31,742 nt of DNA from positions 1 through 31,742 of the forward strand of contig DATFRC010000161.1 of the NCBI GenBank assembly GCA_035263725.1. The letters are read 5' to 3'. Each line of letters begins with the position of its first letter. Position 1 is the stretch's first letter. The notes beneath the pieces are model-generated. The model was not told the DNA's origin. It did no database searches and saw nothing but the letters and a program-made list of their open reading frames with translations. Both the position numbers and the translations under genes were made by a program. Source of the stretch: DASXRA01 sp035263725 (lineage in GTDB: Bacteria > Actinomycetota > Actinomycetes > Mycobacteriales > Jatrophihabitantaceae). Positions 1 to 7,859 of the stretch are shown piece by piece.

Positions 1-14
1 ACACGCCATTCCTA

Positions 15-31
15 TGTCCTGAGGCAGGACA
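15..31. other. Perfect 7-bp inverted repeat near the left edge
   Basis: TGTCCTG and CAGGACA are exact reverse complements separated by AGG. There is no T-run after it. It could be an operator half-site pair or the terminator of a gene outside the window. The rest of 32-292 holds no gene I can support: frames are open there, but their codon use does not look like the real genes of this window. Confidence 0.4.
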
Positions 32-292
32 CCGCCACCCCGACCGGCAGACGCGGGTCTCCCGGGGCCTGTGGCGGGCTCCCGAAGATCGCTGAGCGGG
101 CTCAGATCTCACAGAATCTCAGGCCCTCCCGCTGATCACGCCGCCGCGTGTCCCGGTTCCGGCGGCAGGTGGCGCTCACGTCTCACCGTCCAGGCGATCG
201 TCGTTCTCGGAGTTATCCCGCCTGGAGCGATGTCGTTGAAGCCGATGCTTCGATACCATCCACCGATTTCCGTAGTCCGATCAGGGGGGACC

Positions 293-949
293 ATGCCAGA
301 TCTGCACAGCTTGCGCTGGAGAGTCGTCGACTCGCCGGACTCGATAGCCGCTCGGTACCGACGGAGGCGTTGGGACGCGATGTACGCGCAGTTCCCGGAT
401 CTGGGGCAGCTGTCGGTGATCGACTTGGGTGGGCGCATCGGCACTTGGGTGGGCGCCCCGGTGCGACCGGCCCACGTCCACATCGTCAACCTCGAACCAC
501 CGGACACCGACGCGCCGGATTGGATCGAGGTCGACCACGCTGACGCCTGCGAACTGCCGAAAGAGATCGCGTCCCGCCAATACGACCTGGTCTTTTCGAA
601 TTCGGTTATGGAGCACCTCGGCGGACACGCCCGGCGGGTCGCATTTGCAGACGCCGTGCACGCCCTGTCTGAGCGGCATTGGATTCAGACGCCGTATCGC
701 TACTTCCCGATCGAGCCGCACTGGTTGTTTCCCTGGTTTCAGCACCTTCCGGTCGCCGCGAGGGCGGCAATCACGCGGCGATGGCCGCTGACGTACAGCG
801 GGGCGGCCGAGACCACCGCTTCAGCGGTCGAGGGGGTTATGAGCGTCGAATTGCTCAGCCGCACGGAGTTGCGGCACTACTTCCCTGACTCGCGCATCGT
901 CGCCGAACGCATCGGCCCGCTGGTGAAGTCGATTACCGCCATGCGCTGA
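293..949 (+). CDS. SAM-dependent methyltransferase-like protein
   Basis: Predicted 218-aa cytoplasmic protein with a class I (Rossmann-fold) methyltransferase layout. A motif-I-like stretch VIDLGGRIG (about residues 43-50) is degenerate against the usual D-x-G-x-G-x-G. It is followed by an acidic turn after NLEPPDTDAPDW and a YDLVFSNSVMEHLGG segment typical of post-motif-I/IV regions in the Methyltransf_11 group. The C-terminal half (ERHWIQTPYRYFPIEPHWLFPW) resembles proteins that modify sugars or lipids, but the substrate cannot be read from the sequence. I chose the ATG at 293 because AGGGGGG lies just upstream. An in-frame ATG at 230 and an earlier open frame from 71 exist but lack coding character. 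The gene stands alone and is convergent with the sugar kinase at 1055-2014. Confidence 0.6.
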   Translation: MPDLHSLRWRVVDSPDSIAARYRRRRWDAMYAQFPDLGQLSVIDLGGRIGTWVGAPVRPAHVHIVNLEPPDTDAPDWIEVDHADACELPKEIASRQYDLVFSNSVMEHLGGHARRVAFADAVHALSERHWIQTPYRYFPIEPHWLFPWFQHLPVAARAAITRRWPLTYSGAAETTASAVEGVMSVELLSRTELRHYFPDSRIVAERIGPLVKSITAMR

Positions 950-995
950 CGCCTGCACCCTGCGGTCATCAGTCGGCCGGGGGAGTAGTACGCGA

Positions 996-1041
996 GCGGT
1001 CCCCAGATGCCGTCGTCGGGCTAGCTGGCGAGGGGGACCGC
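996..1041. terminator. Inverted repeat between convergent genes
   Basis: GCGGTCCCC (996-1004) and GGGGACCGC (1033-1041) are perfect 9-bp complements around a 28-base loop. The repeat lies between two genes that end toward each other, the expected place for a bidirectional terminator. The long loop and missing T-run make this a moderate call. Confidence 0.45.
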
Positions 1042-1054
1042 CGAGGTGGCCCCG

Positions 1055-2014
1055 CTACGACGTCAGCTGTTTCCGGGCCCGCTCCTGTGCGCCGGCGGAC
1101 GCGCCGGCCAACTCGAGCGCGGAGGCCAGCGCTCCGGCCACCGGAGGCGTGTCGAGAACTCGCAGCCTCGCGCGGGGTGTCACGGCGGCGATCCGCTCCC
1201 GGATGCGGTCCAGCAGCACGCGGTTGCCTGACTGGAGCAGGCGCCCACCCAGCACGACGTCGGTGTCCGCATCAAGGAGGTCCAGTCGGCGCAACAGCGC
1301 GATTGCGAAGTCAGCGGCATTGTCGGCGAGCCGAACCACGACTTCGCACGCTGCGGCATCGCCGCCGTCAGCGGCGCGCAACACAGCAGGCGCAAGGTCG
1401 CGCAGCGCCCGTCGCCGGATTTGGCCGCGGCTGACCGCTACGGCGACGTCCTCCGGTGCAGCGTGAAACGTATCCTGGACCATACTGCGCAGTATGGTTT
1501 CTGGACCGCGACCGTCGTGTGCGCGCACTGCTGCGCCCAGCCCGGCGGCACCGACCGAGTATGCGCCGCCCCAGTCGCCACTGAGATCACCGAGTGCGAG
1601 AAAACGTCCCTCCCGGCCGTCCGGACGAAGCCCGACCGCGTTGATGCCCGCGCCGGCGGTGACCGCGACCCCCCAGCCACGGGTCGCTCCGGCGCGCAGG
1701 ATGGCGAAGACGTCGTTGCGCACGAGCACCCGCTCAGCGACGCCGAGTTGGCGCAACGCGTCTGTGGCGGCGGTCTCGTCTTCGGGCAGGTCGACATTGG
1801 CCAGGTAGAACGCCCCGACCGAGATGGACCTGGCGCCGGCCTGCGTCGCGGCCGAGCGCGCGGCAGCCGCCAGCCTCGAGGCTGTGTCCGGCATGCCTTC
1901 GACGTTCGGGCGGGTACCAGCCGTGCGGACCCGAGCCAGGACGTCGCCTTCGATGCTGGCCAATACTAGGTCGGTCTTGGAGTTGCCGCCGTCCGCGGCC
2001 AGCACCCAGGTCAC
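1055..2014 (-). CDS. BadF/BcrA-type sugar kinase (N-acetylglucosamine kinase-like)
   Basis: Predicted 319-aa cytoplasmic kinase of the BadF/BadG/BcrA/BcrD ATPase family, whose sugar-kinase members include GlcNAc kinases and the GlcNAc/MurNAc kinase MurK. Actin-like ATPase motifs are visible: the first phosphate loop DGGNSKTD near residue 8, the second phosphate segment GVAVTAGAGINAVG, the connect motif GDLSGDWGGAYSVG, and the adenosine motif VVLGGRLLQSG. The GTG start at 2014 overlaps the ROK regulator's stop codon in a GTGA, so the two are translationally coupled. Upstream in-frame codons (to 2248) are antisense-like and overlap the regulator, so I rejected them. Sitting with a sugar importer and a GH4 glycosidase, it should phosphorylate an imported sugar or a hydrolysis product. 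The exact sugar is unknown. Confidence 0.8.
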   Translation of the reverse strand: MTWVLAADGGNSKTDLVLASIEGDVLARVRTAGTRPNVEGMPDTASRLAAAARSAATQAGARSISVGAFYLANVDLPEDETAATDALRQLGVAERVLVRNDVFAILRAGATRGWGVAVTAGAGINAVGLRPDGREGRFLALGDLSGDWGGAYSVGAAGLGAAVRAHDGRGPETILRSMVQDTFHAAPEDVAVAVSRGQIRRRALRDLAPAVLRAADGGDAAACEVVVRLADNAADFAIALLRRLDLLDADTDVVLGGRLLQSGNRVLLDRIRERIAAVTPRARLRVLDTPPVAGALASALELAGASAGAQERARKQLTS

Positions 2015-3201
2015 GCGTTGTCCGGGCCGTGGATCGCGGCGATGATGATCTCCCAAGCGCGGTCGATGCCGGCGGCCAGGCAGCCGTCGACCACGGCGTT
2101 GTCGCCGAGCGCGCTCGCTCGTAATTCGGGCTGGATCGGGGTGAGCGTTCGCAGTTCGTGCCGTACCGCGTCGAGTAGGCCGGTTGCCTGCCCGATGCCA
2201 CCGCCGAGCACCACGAGCTCGGGATCGACGACCGCTGCGACGGCGCATACCGCCTGCGCGATCAATACCGACTCGTGGGCGACGACTTGGCTAGCGCGCT
2301 CATCGCCGCGCGCCGCCGCCGCGAATACATTGCGCGCCGAGACGGGGCGCCGCATGCCGGCCTGACGGGCGGCGCGCAGGATCCCGGCCGCGGATGCGCC
2401 GGCCTCGAAGTGGCCGAACCGGCGAGCGTCTCGAGTGCGGCGCGGCTCGTCGCCGAACGGGAGGTAGCCGATCTCGCCGGCGGCACCGCGCGCGCCCCGG
2501 TGCAGCCGACCGCCCAGCACGAGTCCCATTCCGATACCCGCACCCACGGAGAGGAACGCAAAGCTTTCGACACCCCGGCCGTGGCCGTGTGCCTGCTCGG
2601 CCAGCGCGGCGGCGTCGATGTCGTTCTCGACCATCAGGGATGAGCCGAACGCGGCGCGCAGTTGGCTGAGCACCGTCGGTTCCTCCCACCCGGGCAGCGC
2701 AGGCGCGAGTATCAAGGCGTTGCGGCGCGGGTCGAAAACGCCTGGGCTCCCGAGCACGGTCTGAGTGATGTCCGAGCGCTTGACGTCTGCTTCTGCGTAG
2801 AGCTTCTCCGCCAGTCGGACCAACTCGGCGACGCGCTGCGGGCCTGTCGCGCTCTCGACAGGCAGCGTGGCGTTCGCACGAATTGTGCCGGCGAGGTCGC
2901 AAATTGCGCCGCGCAGAAACCGGCTGCCCACATCCAGTGCCAGGACATTGCCGACGGAAGGGCGCACCTCATACAGCACGGCAGCCGGGCCGGGCACGCC
3001 GGTGCGAGTGCCGGCCGGGCGCACCAGTCCGGCACGTTCCATATTGGTCAGTGCCAGCGACACGGTCGGCTTCGACAGTCCGGACATCCGGGCCACGTCG
3101 GCGCGCGAGAGTGTGCCGGCGCGCCGGATTAGACCGAGTACGAGCTGCTCATTCATCGCGCGGATCAACTGCGGCCCTGCCGGCGCTCCAGGTCCGGTCA
3201 C
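2011..3201 (-). CDS. ROK-family transcriptional regulator
   Basis: Predicted 396-aa regulator. An N-terminal winged helix-turn-helix (about residues 17-70, with GTLSRADVARMSGLSKPTVS as the recognition unit) is fused to a ROK sugar-kinase-like domain (LALDVGSRFLRGAICDLAG, ENDIDAAALAE, SVGAGIGMGLVLGG, AGEIGYLPFG). The usual ROK zinc motif C-x-C-G-x2-G-C is absent; the equivalent stretch is EPRRTRDARRFGHFEAG. I chose GTG 3201 because GGAG lies about nine bases upstream and the reading frame beyond it crosses the divergent promoter. It is divergent from the ROK kinase and transporter run and coupled to the BadF-type kinase. It most likely represses or tunes both transcripts through the 3234-3252 dyad in response to a sugar ligand. 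Confidence 0.88.
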   Translation of the reverse strand: MTGPGAPAGPQLIRAMNEQLVLGLIRRAGTLSRADVARMSGLSKPTVSLALTNMERAGLVRPAGTRTGVPGPAAVLYEVRPSVGNVLALDVGSRFLRGAICDLAGTIRANATLPVESATGPQRVAELVRLAEKLYAEADVKRSDITQTVLGSPGVFDPRRNALILAPALPGWEEPTVLSQLRAAFGSSLMVENDIDAAALAEQAHGHGRGVESFAFLSVGAGIGMGLVLGGRLHRGARGAAGEIGYLPFGDEPRRTRDARRFGHFEAGASAAGILRAARQAGMRRPVSARNVFAAAARGDERASQVVAHESVLIAQAVCAVAAVVDPELVVLGGGIGQATGLLDAVRHELRTLTPIQPELRASALGDNAVVDGCLAAGIDRAWEIIIAAIHGPDNA

Positions 3202-3217
3202 GGAAGTGTCTCCTTCA

Positions 3218-3246
3218 TTGCGACGCGGTGATCGATAGTCTACTTT
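3218..3246 (+). promoter_or_regulatory. Candidate promoter of the sugar kinase/transporter operon
   Basis: TTGCGA (3218-3223) and TACTTT (3241-3246) are separated by exactly 17 bases, fitting a housekeeping-sigma -35/-10 pair with the TANNNT form common in actinobacteria. The predicted start lies near 3253, about 30 bases before the ATG at 3284. A TAGACT on the minus strand (3242-3237) could serve the divergent regulator. Confidence 0.55.
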
Positions 3247-3252
3247 CCTATC
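3234..3252. promoter_or_regulatory. Candidate ROK operator dyad
   Basis: GATAG (3234-3238) and CTATC (3248-3252) form a 19-bp dyad centred on 3243, directly over the rightward -10 box and overlapping the candidate leftward -10. Size and placement fit the roughly 19-20-bp palindromes bound by ROK repressors. This is an inference from symmetry and position only. Confidence 0.5.
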
Positions 3253-3283
3253 TACCAGCGGGCCACTCGACAGGGGAGTGCGC

Positions 3284-4192
3284 ATGCCACAGCCGGTCGT
3301 GCTCGGCATCGACTTCGGAGGTAGCAAGATCGCCGCCGCAGTCGCCGGCGAGAACGGTGCCCGGCTTGGTATGTCCACGATTCGTACCAGGTCCGGCGAC
3401 GGCGCGCACGCGACGTTCGAGCGAGGGCTGGCGGCGGCGCGGACGCTGGTCGATCAAGTTGCGGACGGCCGGCCACTCGCCGCGGTGGGCGCGTGCACGA
3501 TCGGTATCCCGTCACAGGACGGCGTGGCGCTGGCGCCGACGATCGACGGCTGGGGTGAGATCGCGTTCGGCCGACGGCTCGCCGAGGCATTTCCCGAGGC
3601 CAGGATCGAGCTGGCCACCGATGTCAAGGCAGCGGCGTACGCCGAGGCGCACGACGGTGCGTTGGCGGGCTCCGACCCTGGCATCTACGTCAACCTAGGC
3701 ACCGGCCTGGCGGTGGCTGTCGTGGCTGGCGGGACGGTGCTCAACGGGGCGCACGGCGCCGCCGGGGAGATCGGCTACAACGTTCGGGCGCTGGCCGACG
3801 TGGGCTGCGACTCGGGCGCCCGCGCGCCGCTCGAGGAGGTCGTCAGCGGGCAGGCACTGCACCGGGCCGCGGCCGAAATCCTGCCGGACGCGCATGGTGC
3901 GGCCGATGTCTTCGCCGCCGCCGACCGACCGGGCGTGGCGCGGCTGATCGCGGACTTCATCGCCGAGCTGTCGTTCCACCTGGTCAACCTCACCGTCGCG
4001 ATCGATCCAGCCCGCATCGCGGTCGGTGGCGGGATGGTCCGCTCGTGGCAGCGATTGCACGGCGGGCTGCGCCGCGCGCTGGACGCGGCGGTGCCGTTTC
4101 CACCAGAACTGGTCGTCGCTGATTTCCCATACGATGCACCGCTGCGCGGGGTGCTTTCGCTGGCGACGGTGAGCGCGCATGAGATCCGATAA
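3284..4192 (+). CDS. ROK-family sugar kinase, zinc-site-less
   Basis: Predicted 302-aa cytoplasmic ATP-dependent sugar kinase. It shows the N-terminal phosphate loop GIDFGGSKIAAAV, a catalytic Asp in ATDVKAAAYAEA (Asp113, the position of the ROK ENDAN motif), the second glycine loop NLGTGLAVAVVAGG, and AGEIGYN. Most ROK hexokinases have a His after AGEIG and a C-x-C-G-x2-G-C zinc cluster. Here the His is Tyr and only one Cys remains in GCDSGARAPLEE, so zinc binding is probably lost. As I recall, the ROK beta-glucoside kinase BglK of Klebsiella also has GEFGY and no cysteine cluster, so a disaccharide kinase is possible. ATG 3284 is preferred over GTG 3278 because AGGGGAG needs the extra spacing. 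It is the first gene of the rightward operon. Confidence 0.85.
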   Translation: MPQPVVLGIDFGGSKIAAAVAGENGARLGMSTIRTRSGDGAHATFERGLAAARTLVDQVADGRPLAAVGACTIGIPSQDGVALAPTIDGWGEIAFGRRLAEAFPEARIELATDVKAAAYAEAHDGALAGSDPGIYVNLGTGLAVAVVAGGTVLNGAHGAAGEIGYNVRALADVGCDSGARAPLEEVVSGQALHRAAAEILPDAHGAADVFAAADRPGVARLIADFIAELSFHLVNLTVAIDPARIAVGGGMVRSWQRLHGGLRRALDAAVPFPPELVVADFPYDAPLRGVLSLATVSAHEIR

Positions 4193-4208
4193 CGGAAGGG
4201 ACGTCGAC

Positions 4209-5918
4209 ATGAGAGCAGCCAAAGCGGTCGTGGCCGTCCTGGCGACGGGCCTGCTCGTGGCCGCGTGTAGTAGCACGAAACACCGCTCGCAGAACACTGG
4301 GCAGGCATCCACGCCAAGCACGCAAGCGACTAGCGGCGGTTCCTCCACGCACAAGGCCGGCGGCGCGCTCACGATCGTGAACGTGCAGGGCCAGACGTGG
4401 AGCTGCCAGTTCAACCCGTTCAACCCGGCCAACTTCCAGGAGTCGCTCGGCTTCGTCTACGAGCCGCTGGTGTACGTGAACCTCTTGGAGAACCAGACCG
4501 AGACCCCGATGCTGGCGAGCTCCTACACGTGGGGGCCGGACAAGAAGTCGATCACGTTCAACATCCGGTCGGGGGTGAAGTGGAACGACGGGCAACCGTT
4601 CAGCGCGCAGGACGTGGCGTTCACGTTCAACTTGATGAAGCGGGTGCCCGCCACCGACCTGTACTCGCTATGGACCGGCGCCGGGCTGCAGAGCGTCACC
4701 GCGACCGGCAACCAGGTGAGCATGCAGTTCGACAAGACCGCACAGCCGTACTTCTGGTACTTCGCGAACTTGGTCGGCATCGTGCCCCAGCACATCTGGT
4801 CGACCGGCAACGCGGCGGTGCATCCGGAGACGTTTGCCGACCCGCACCCGGTCGGCACCGGACCGTACAAGGTCAGCCCGTGCAGCCCGAACAACATTCA
4901 GTACGTGGCCAATCCGTACTTCTGGCAACCGGGCAAGCCCTACATCCAGAAGGTCCAGTACCCGGGCTACCTCGACAACGGGCCGGCCAACCTCGATCTG
5001 GCGAACGGAAAGGGCGAGTGGGGTAGCCAGTTCATCCCGAACATCCACCAGTTCTACCTGTCGAAGTCGTCGGACAATCACACGTGGTCGCCACCTGTCC
5101 TCAACGTCGCGATCTTCCCCAACCTCGACCCGTCGCATGCCGCGACAAGCAAGTTGGGAGTGCGGCAGGCGATCTCGTACGCGCTCGATCGCAATCAGAT
5201 CTCGCAGATCGGTGAGGATGGGCAGGAGCCGGCTGCCAACCAGAGCGGCGTGGTGATGCCGACGTTCCAGAAGTACTACGACGCAAACGCCCTAGCTGCC
5301 GCGGGGTACGACAAGCAGAACCTCGACAAGGCGAAGTCGGCCCTTGCCAGCGCCGGTTACTCGCCGTCCAACCCGCTGAAGTTGACGATCATCACCATCA
5401 CGGGATACACCGACTGGGACGCCTCGCTGGCCGTCGTCAAGCAGCAATTGAAGAAGGTCGGCATCGATCTGACCGTGCAGGACCTCGCCCAGCAGACGTT
5501 CTTGTCCCGGCTTTACAACGGCGACTTCGATCTCGCCTACTACAACCAGCCGTCCGGCGGCCCGACGCCGTACTACGAGTTGCGCAACAGCCTGTACTCG
5601 AAGAACACCGCGCCGATCGGCAAGGCGGCAAGCACCAACTACGAGCGGTACCGCAATCCCGCCGTGGACGCGCTGTTCGACCAGTACCCGAGCGCGGACG
5701 ACGCCGGCCAGGTCTCGATCGTCAAGCAGATCGGAGCCGCCATGGTCAAGGACGTGCCGATAATCCCGGTAACGGAGGCGGTCGACTGGTTCCAGTACAA
5801 CACGAAGGACATCGCCGGGTGGCCCACCGAGCAGGACCAGTACGCCCAGCCGGCGGCGTTCAACGTGCCTGACGTCGAGCAGGTGCTGCTGCACCTCTAC
5901 TCGTTGTCGGCGCAATAG
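4209..5918 (+). CDS. ABC transporter solute-binding lipoprotein (SBP_bac_5, DppA/OppA-like)
   Basis: Predicted 569-aa extracellular lipoprotein that captures substrate for the downstream permeases. The N-terminus MRAAKAVVAVLATGLLVAAC is a lipoprotein signal peptide with lipobox LVAAC (lipidated Cys20), followed by a Ser/Thr-rich linker. Family 5 binding-protein features follow, including YEPLVYVN, WNDGQPFSAQDVAFTFN and GTGPYKVS. The ATG at 4209 has GGAAGGGA seven bases upstream. An in-frame ATG at 4179 overlaps the kinase and would spoil the signal peptide. It lies 16 bases behind the ROK kinase. Family members bind peptides, nickel, or oligosaccharides such as cellobiose and chitobiose. Neighbouring kinases and a glycosidase point to a sugar or a sugar-peptide. 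Confidence 0.9.
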   Translation: MRAAKAVVAVLATGLLVAACSSTKHRSQNTGQASTPSTQATSGGSSTHKAGGALTIVNVQGQTWSCQFNPFNPANFQESLGFVYEPLVYVNLLENQTETPMLASSYTWGPDKKSITFNIRSGVKWNDGQPFSAQDVAFTFNLMKRVPATDLYSLWTGAGLQSVTATGNQVSMQFDKTAQPYFWYFANLVGIVPQHIWSTGNAAVHPETFADPHPVGTGPYKVSPCSPNNIQYVANPYFWQPGKPYIQKVQYPGYLDNGPANLDLANGKGEWGSQFIPNIHQFYLSKSSDNHTWSPPVLNVAIFPNLDPSHAATSKLGVRQAISYALDRNQISQIGEDGQEPAANQSGVVMPTFQKYYDANALAAAGYDKQNLDKAKSALASAGYSPSNPLKLTIITITGYTDWDASLAVVKQQLKKVGIDLTVQDLAQQTFLSRLYNGDFDLAYYNQPSGGPTPYYELRNSLYSKNTAPIGKAASTNYERYRNPAVDALFDQYPSADDAGQVSIVKQIGAAMVKDVPIIPVTEAVDWFQYNTKDIAGWPTEQDQYAQPAAFNVPDVEQVLLHLYSLSAQ

Positions 5919-5933
5919 GAGGAAGCTCGACCC

Positions 5934-6923
5934 ATGAGGTACGTGTTGCGCCGCCTGGGGTTCTTTGCCCTGACGCTCTGGGCGGCGCTCACGCTCAACT
6001 TCTTCCTGCCCCGGTTCATGCCGGGAAATCCGCTGCAGGCGTTGCGGGCGCGCACGCATGGCAAGGTCTCGCCCGAGGCATTGCAGCAGATGCTCACGTC
6101 GTACGGCTTCAAGCCGCACCAGAACGTGGTAAGCCAGTACTTCGCCTATCTCGGCAACATGTTCACCGGGCACTGGGGTGTGTCGATCGGTGCAACGCTC
6201 GGCCAGCCGGTCCGGCAGATCATCGGGCAGGCGCTTCCGTGGACGCTGGGCCTGGTCGGGGTAGCCACCGTGCTGGCGTTCCTGCTCGGCTCCCTGATCG
6301 GCGTGCTGGCCGGCTGGAGGCGCGGCGGCGCGCTGGACTCCGTGCTGCCGCCGATCTTCGTCGTGACCTCTGCACTGCCGTACTTCTGGGTCGGGTTGCT
6401 GCTCATCCTGGTGTTCTCCGTGTGGACGCACGGGTGGCTGCCGAGCGATTTCAATTACGACACGAGCCTGCAACCCGGGCTCTCGCCGGGGTTCGTCGGC
6501 AGCGTGCTGCAACACGCGGTGCTGCCGGGAGCCACGATCCTGATCACGGCGATCGGCGCGTGGATTCTGACGATGCGCAACAACATGCTGACCACGCTCG
6601 CCGAGGACTACGTGCGGATGGCCCGTGCCAAAGGGCTGCCGGACCGTCGCATCATGTTCGACTACGCGGCGCGCAACGCGATGCTGCCCAACCTGGCTGG
6701 GTTCGCCATGTCGCTCGGCTTCGTGATCACCGGCTCGATCCTCGTCGAGTATGTCTTCAACTACCCGGGCCTGGGCTACGAGCTCTACAACGCGGTGCAG
6801 AACACCGACTACCCGCTCATGCAGGCGCTGTTCATGCTATTCACGGTCGCCGTGTTGCTGGCGCTGCTGATATGCGAGTTCGCGATTGCGGTGCTGGATC
6901 CCCGTTCGCGAGCGAGGGCATAA
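5934..6923 (+). CDS. ABC transporter permease, DppB/OppB type
   Basis: Predicted 329-aa inner-membrane permease. It has an N-terminal membrane helix (LGFFALTLWAALTLNFFLP) followed by the FMPGNP segment typical of DppB, then about five more hydrophobic segments. The cytoplasmic EAA loop that docks on the ATPase is clear: EDYVRMARAKGLPDRRIMFDYAARNAMLP. AGGAGGAAG precedes the ATG. The gene follows the binding protein by 15 bases and pairs with the next permease to form the heterodimeric channel. Confidence 0.92.
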   Translation: MRYVLRRLGFFALTLWAALTLNFFLPRFMPGNPLQALRARTHGKVSPEALQQMLTSYGFKPHQNVVSQYFAYLGNMFTGHWGVSIGATLGQPVRQIIGQALPWTLGLVGVATVLAFLLGSLIGVLAGWRRGGALDSVLPPIFVVTSALPYFWVGLLLILVFSVWTHGWLPSDFNYDTSLQPGLSPGFVGSVLQHAVLPGATILITAIGAWILTMRNNMLTTLAEDYVRMARAKGLPDRRIMFDYAARNAMLPNLAGFAMSLGFVITGSILVEYVFNYPGLGYELYNAVQNTDYPLMQALFMLFTVAVLLALLICEFAIAVLDPRSRARA

Positions 6924-6926
6924 CCA

Positions 6927-7859
6927 ATGACCGCGCTGCTCGTCGACACCTCAGGTGCGCCGCCCGTCGAGACTGTGGCCCGGCGGCGTGGTGGGTTCTT
7001 GGGCGCGGTCCGGCGCAGCCGCAAAGCCCAGGTCGGGCTCGCCATGCTGTTCGTGTTCTGCGTGTTCGCCGTGGTTCCGCAGCTGTTCACGTCGGTGCGG
7101 CATCCGAACGACCTCGCGTTTGCGCCGCGGTTGCCGCCGTCCGGCGCGCACTGGCTGGGCACCACCGCGCTGGGGCAGGACATCTGGGCGCAGCTCGTAT
7201 ACGGCACGCGCGAATCGCTGGTGATCGCCCTGGTGGCCGGAGCATTTGCGACGCTGCTATCTGTGGTAGTCGGCGTATCGGCGGCGTACCTGCGCGGCGT
7301 CGGCGACGAGGTCCTCTCGATGATCATCAACATCTTTTTGGTGATCCCGACGTTCCCGCTGATCATCATCCTGGCGACGTACGCCGGCAAGGGGACGTTG
7401 CCTGTGGTGCTGATCGTGCTGATCGTGACCGGCTGGTCCTACGGCGCGAACCAGTTACGGGCGCAGACTTTGTCTTTGCGCAACCGAGACTTTCTCGAGG
7501 CTGCCAAGATTCGCGGCGAGCGACGTTCATACGTCATATTCGCCGAAGTGCTGCCCACGATGACGTCGCTGATCCTGGCCACCTTCCTGGGCGCCGCGCT
7601 CTACTCGGTGCTCACCGCTGCGGGGCTACAGTTCATCGGCCTGGGCGATCCGAACTCCATCAGCTGGGGGACGATGCTCTACTGGGCCCAGAACCAGCAG
7701 GCGTTGCAGACCGGCACACCGTTGTGGTCGATCGCCCCCGGGCTGTGCGTCGCGCTGCTCGGCGCGTCGTTCGCACTGATCAACTATGCATTCGACGAGA
7801 TCAGCAACCCCGCGTTGCGGCCGGTCCGGGGAAGGCGCAGGCGCCGTGCTCGAGGTTAG
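6927..7859 (+). CDS. ABC transporter permease, DppC/OppC type
   Basis: Predicted 310-aa membrane permease. The N-terminus is cytoplasmic (FLGAVRRSRKAQVGLAM leads into the first helix). The DppC hallmark HWLGTTALGQDIWAQLVYGTRESL is present, then several helices and the EAA loop RNRDFLEAAKIRGERRSYVIFAEVLP. The region GAALYSVLTAAGLQFIGLGDPNSISWGTML is typical of the family. It starts three bases after the DppB-type stop, with GAGGG upstream. It forms the second half of the translocation pore. Confidence 0.92.
   Translation: MTALLVDTSGAPPVETVARRRGGFLGAVRRSRKAQVGLAMLFVFCVFAVVPQLFTSVRHPNDLAFAPRLPPSGAHWLGTTALGQDIWAQLVYGTRESLVIALVAGAFATLLSVVVGVSAAYLRGVGDEVLSMIINIFLVIPTFPLIIILATYAGKGTLPVVLIVLIVTGWSYGANQLRAQTLSLRNRDFLEAAKIRGERRSYVIFAEVLPTMTSLILATFLGAALYSVLTAAGLQFIGLGDPNSISWGTMLYWAQNQQALQTGTPLWSIAPGLCVALLGASFALINYAFDEISNPALRPVRGRRRRRARG

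Noticed and set aside
5292..6515. Antisense 407-codon frame across the binding protein and permease genes
   Set aside because: The translation is low-complexity and charged, and it covers two forward genes with firm family motifs.
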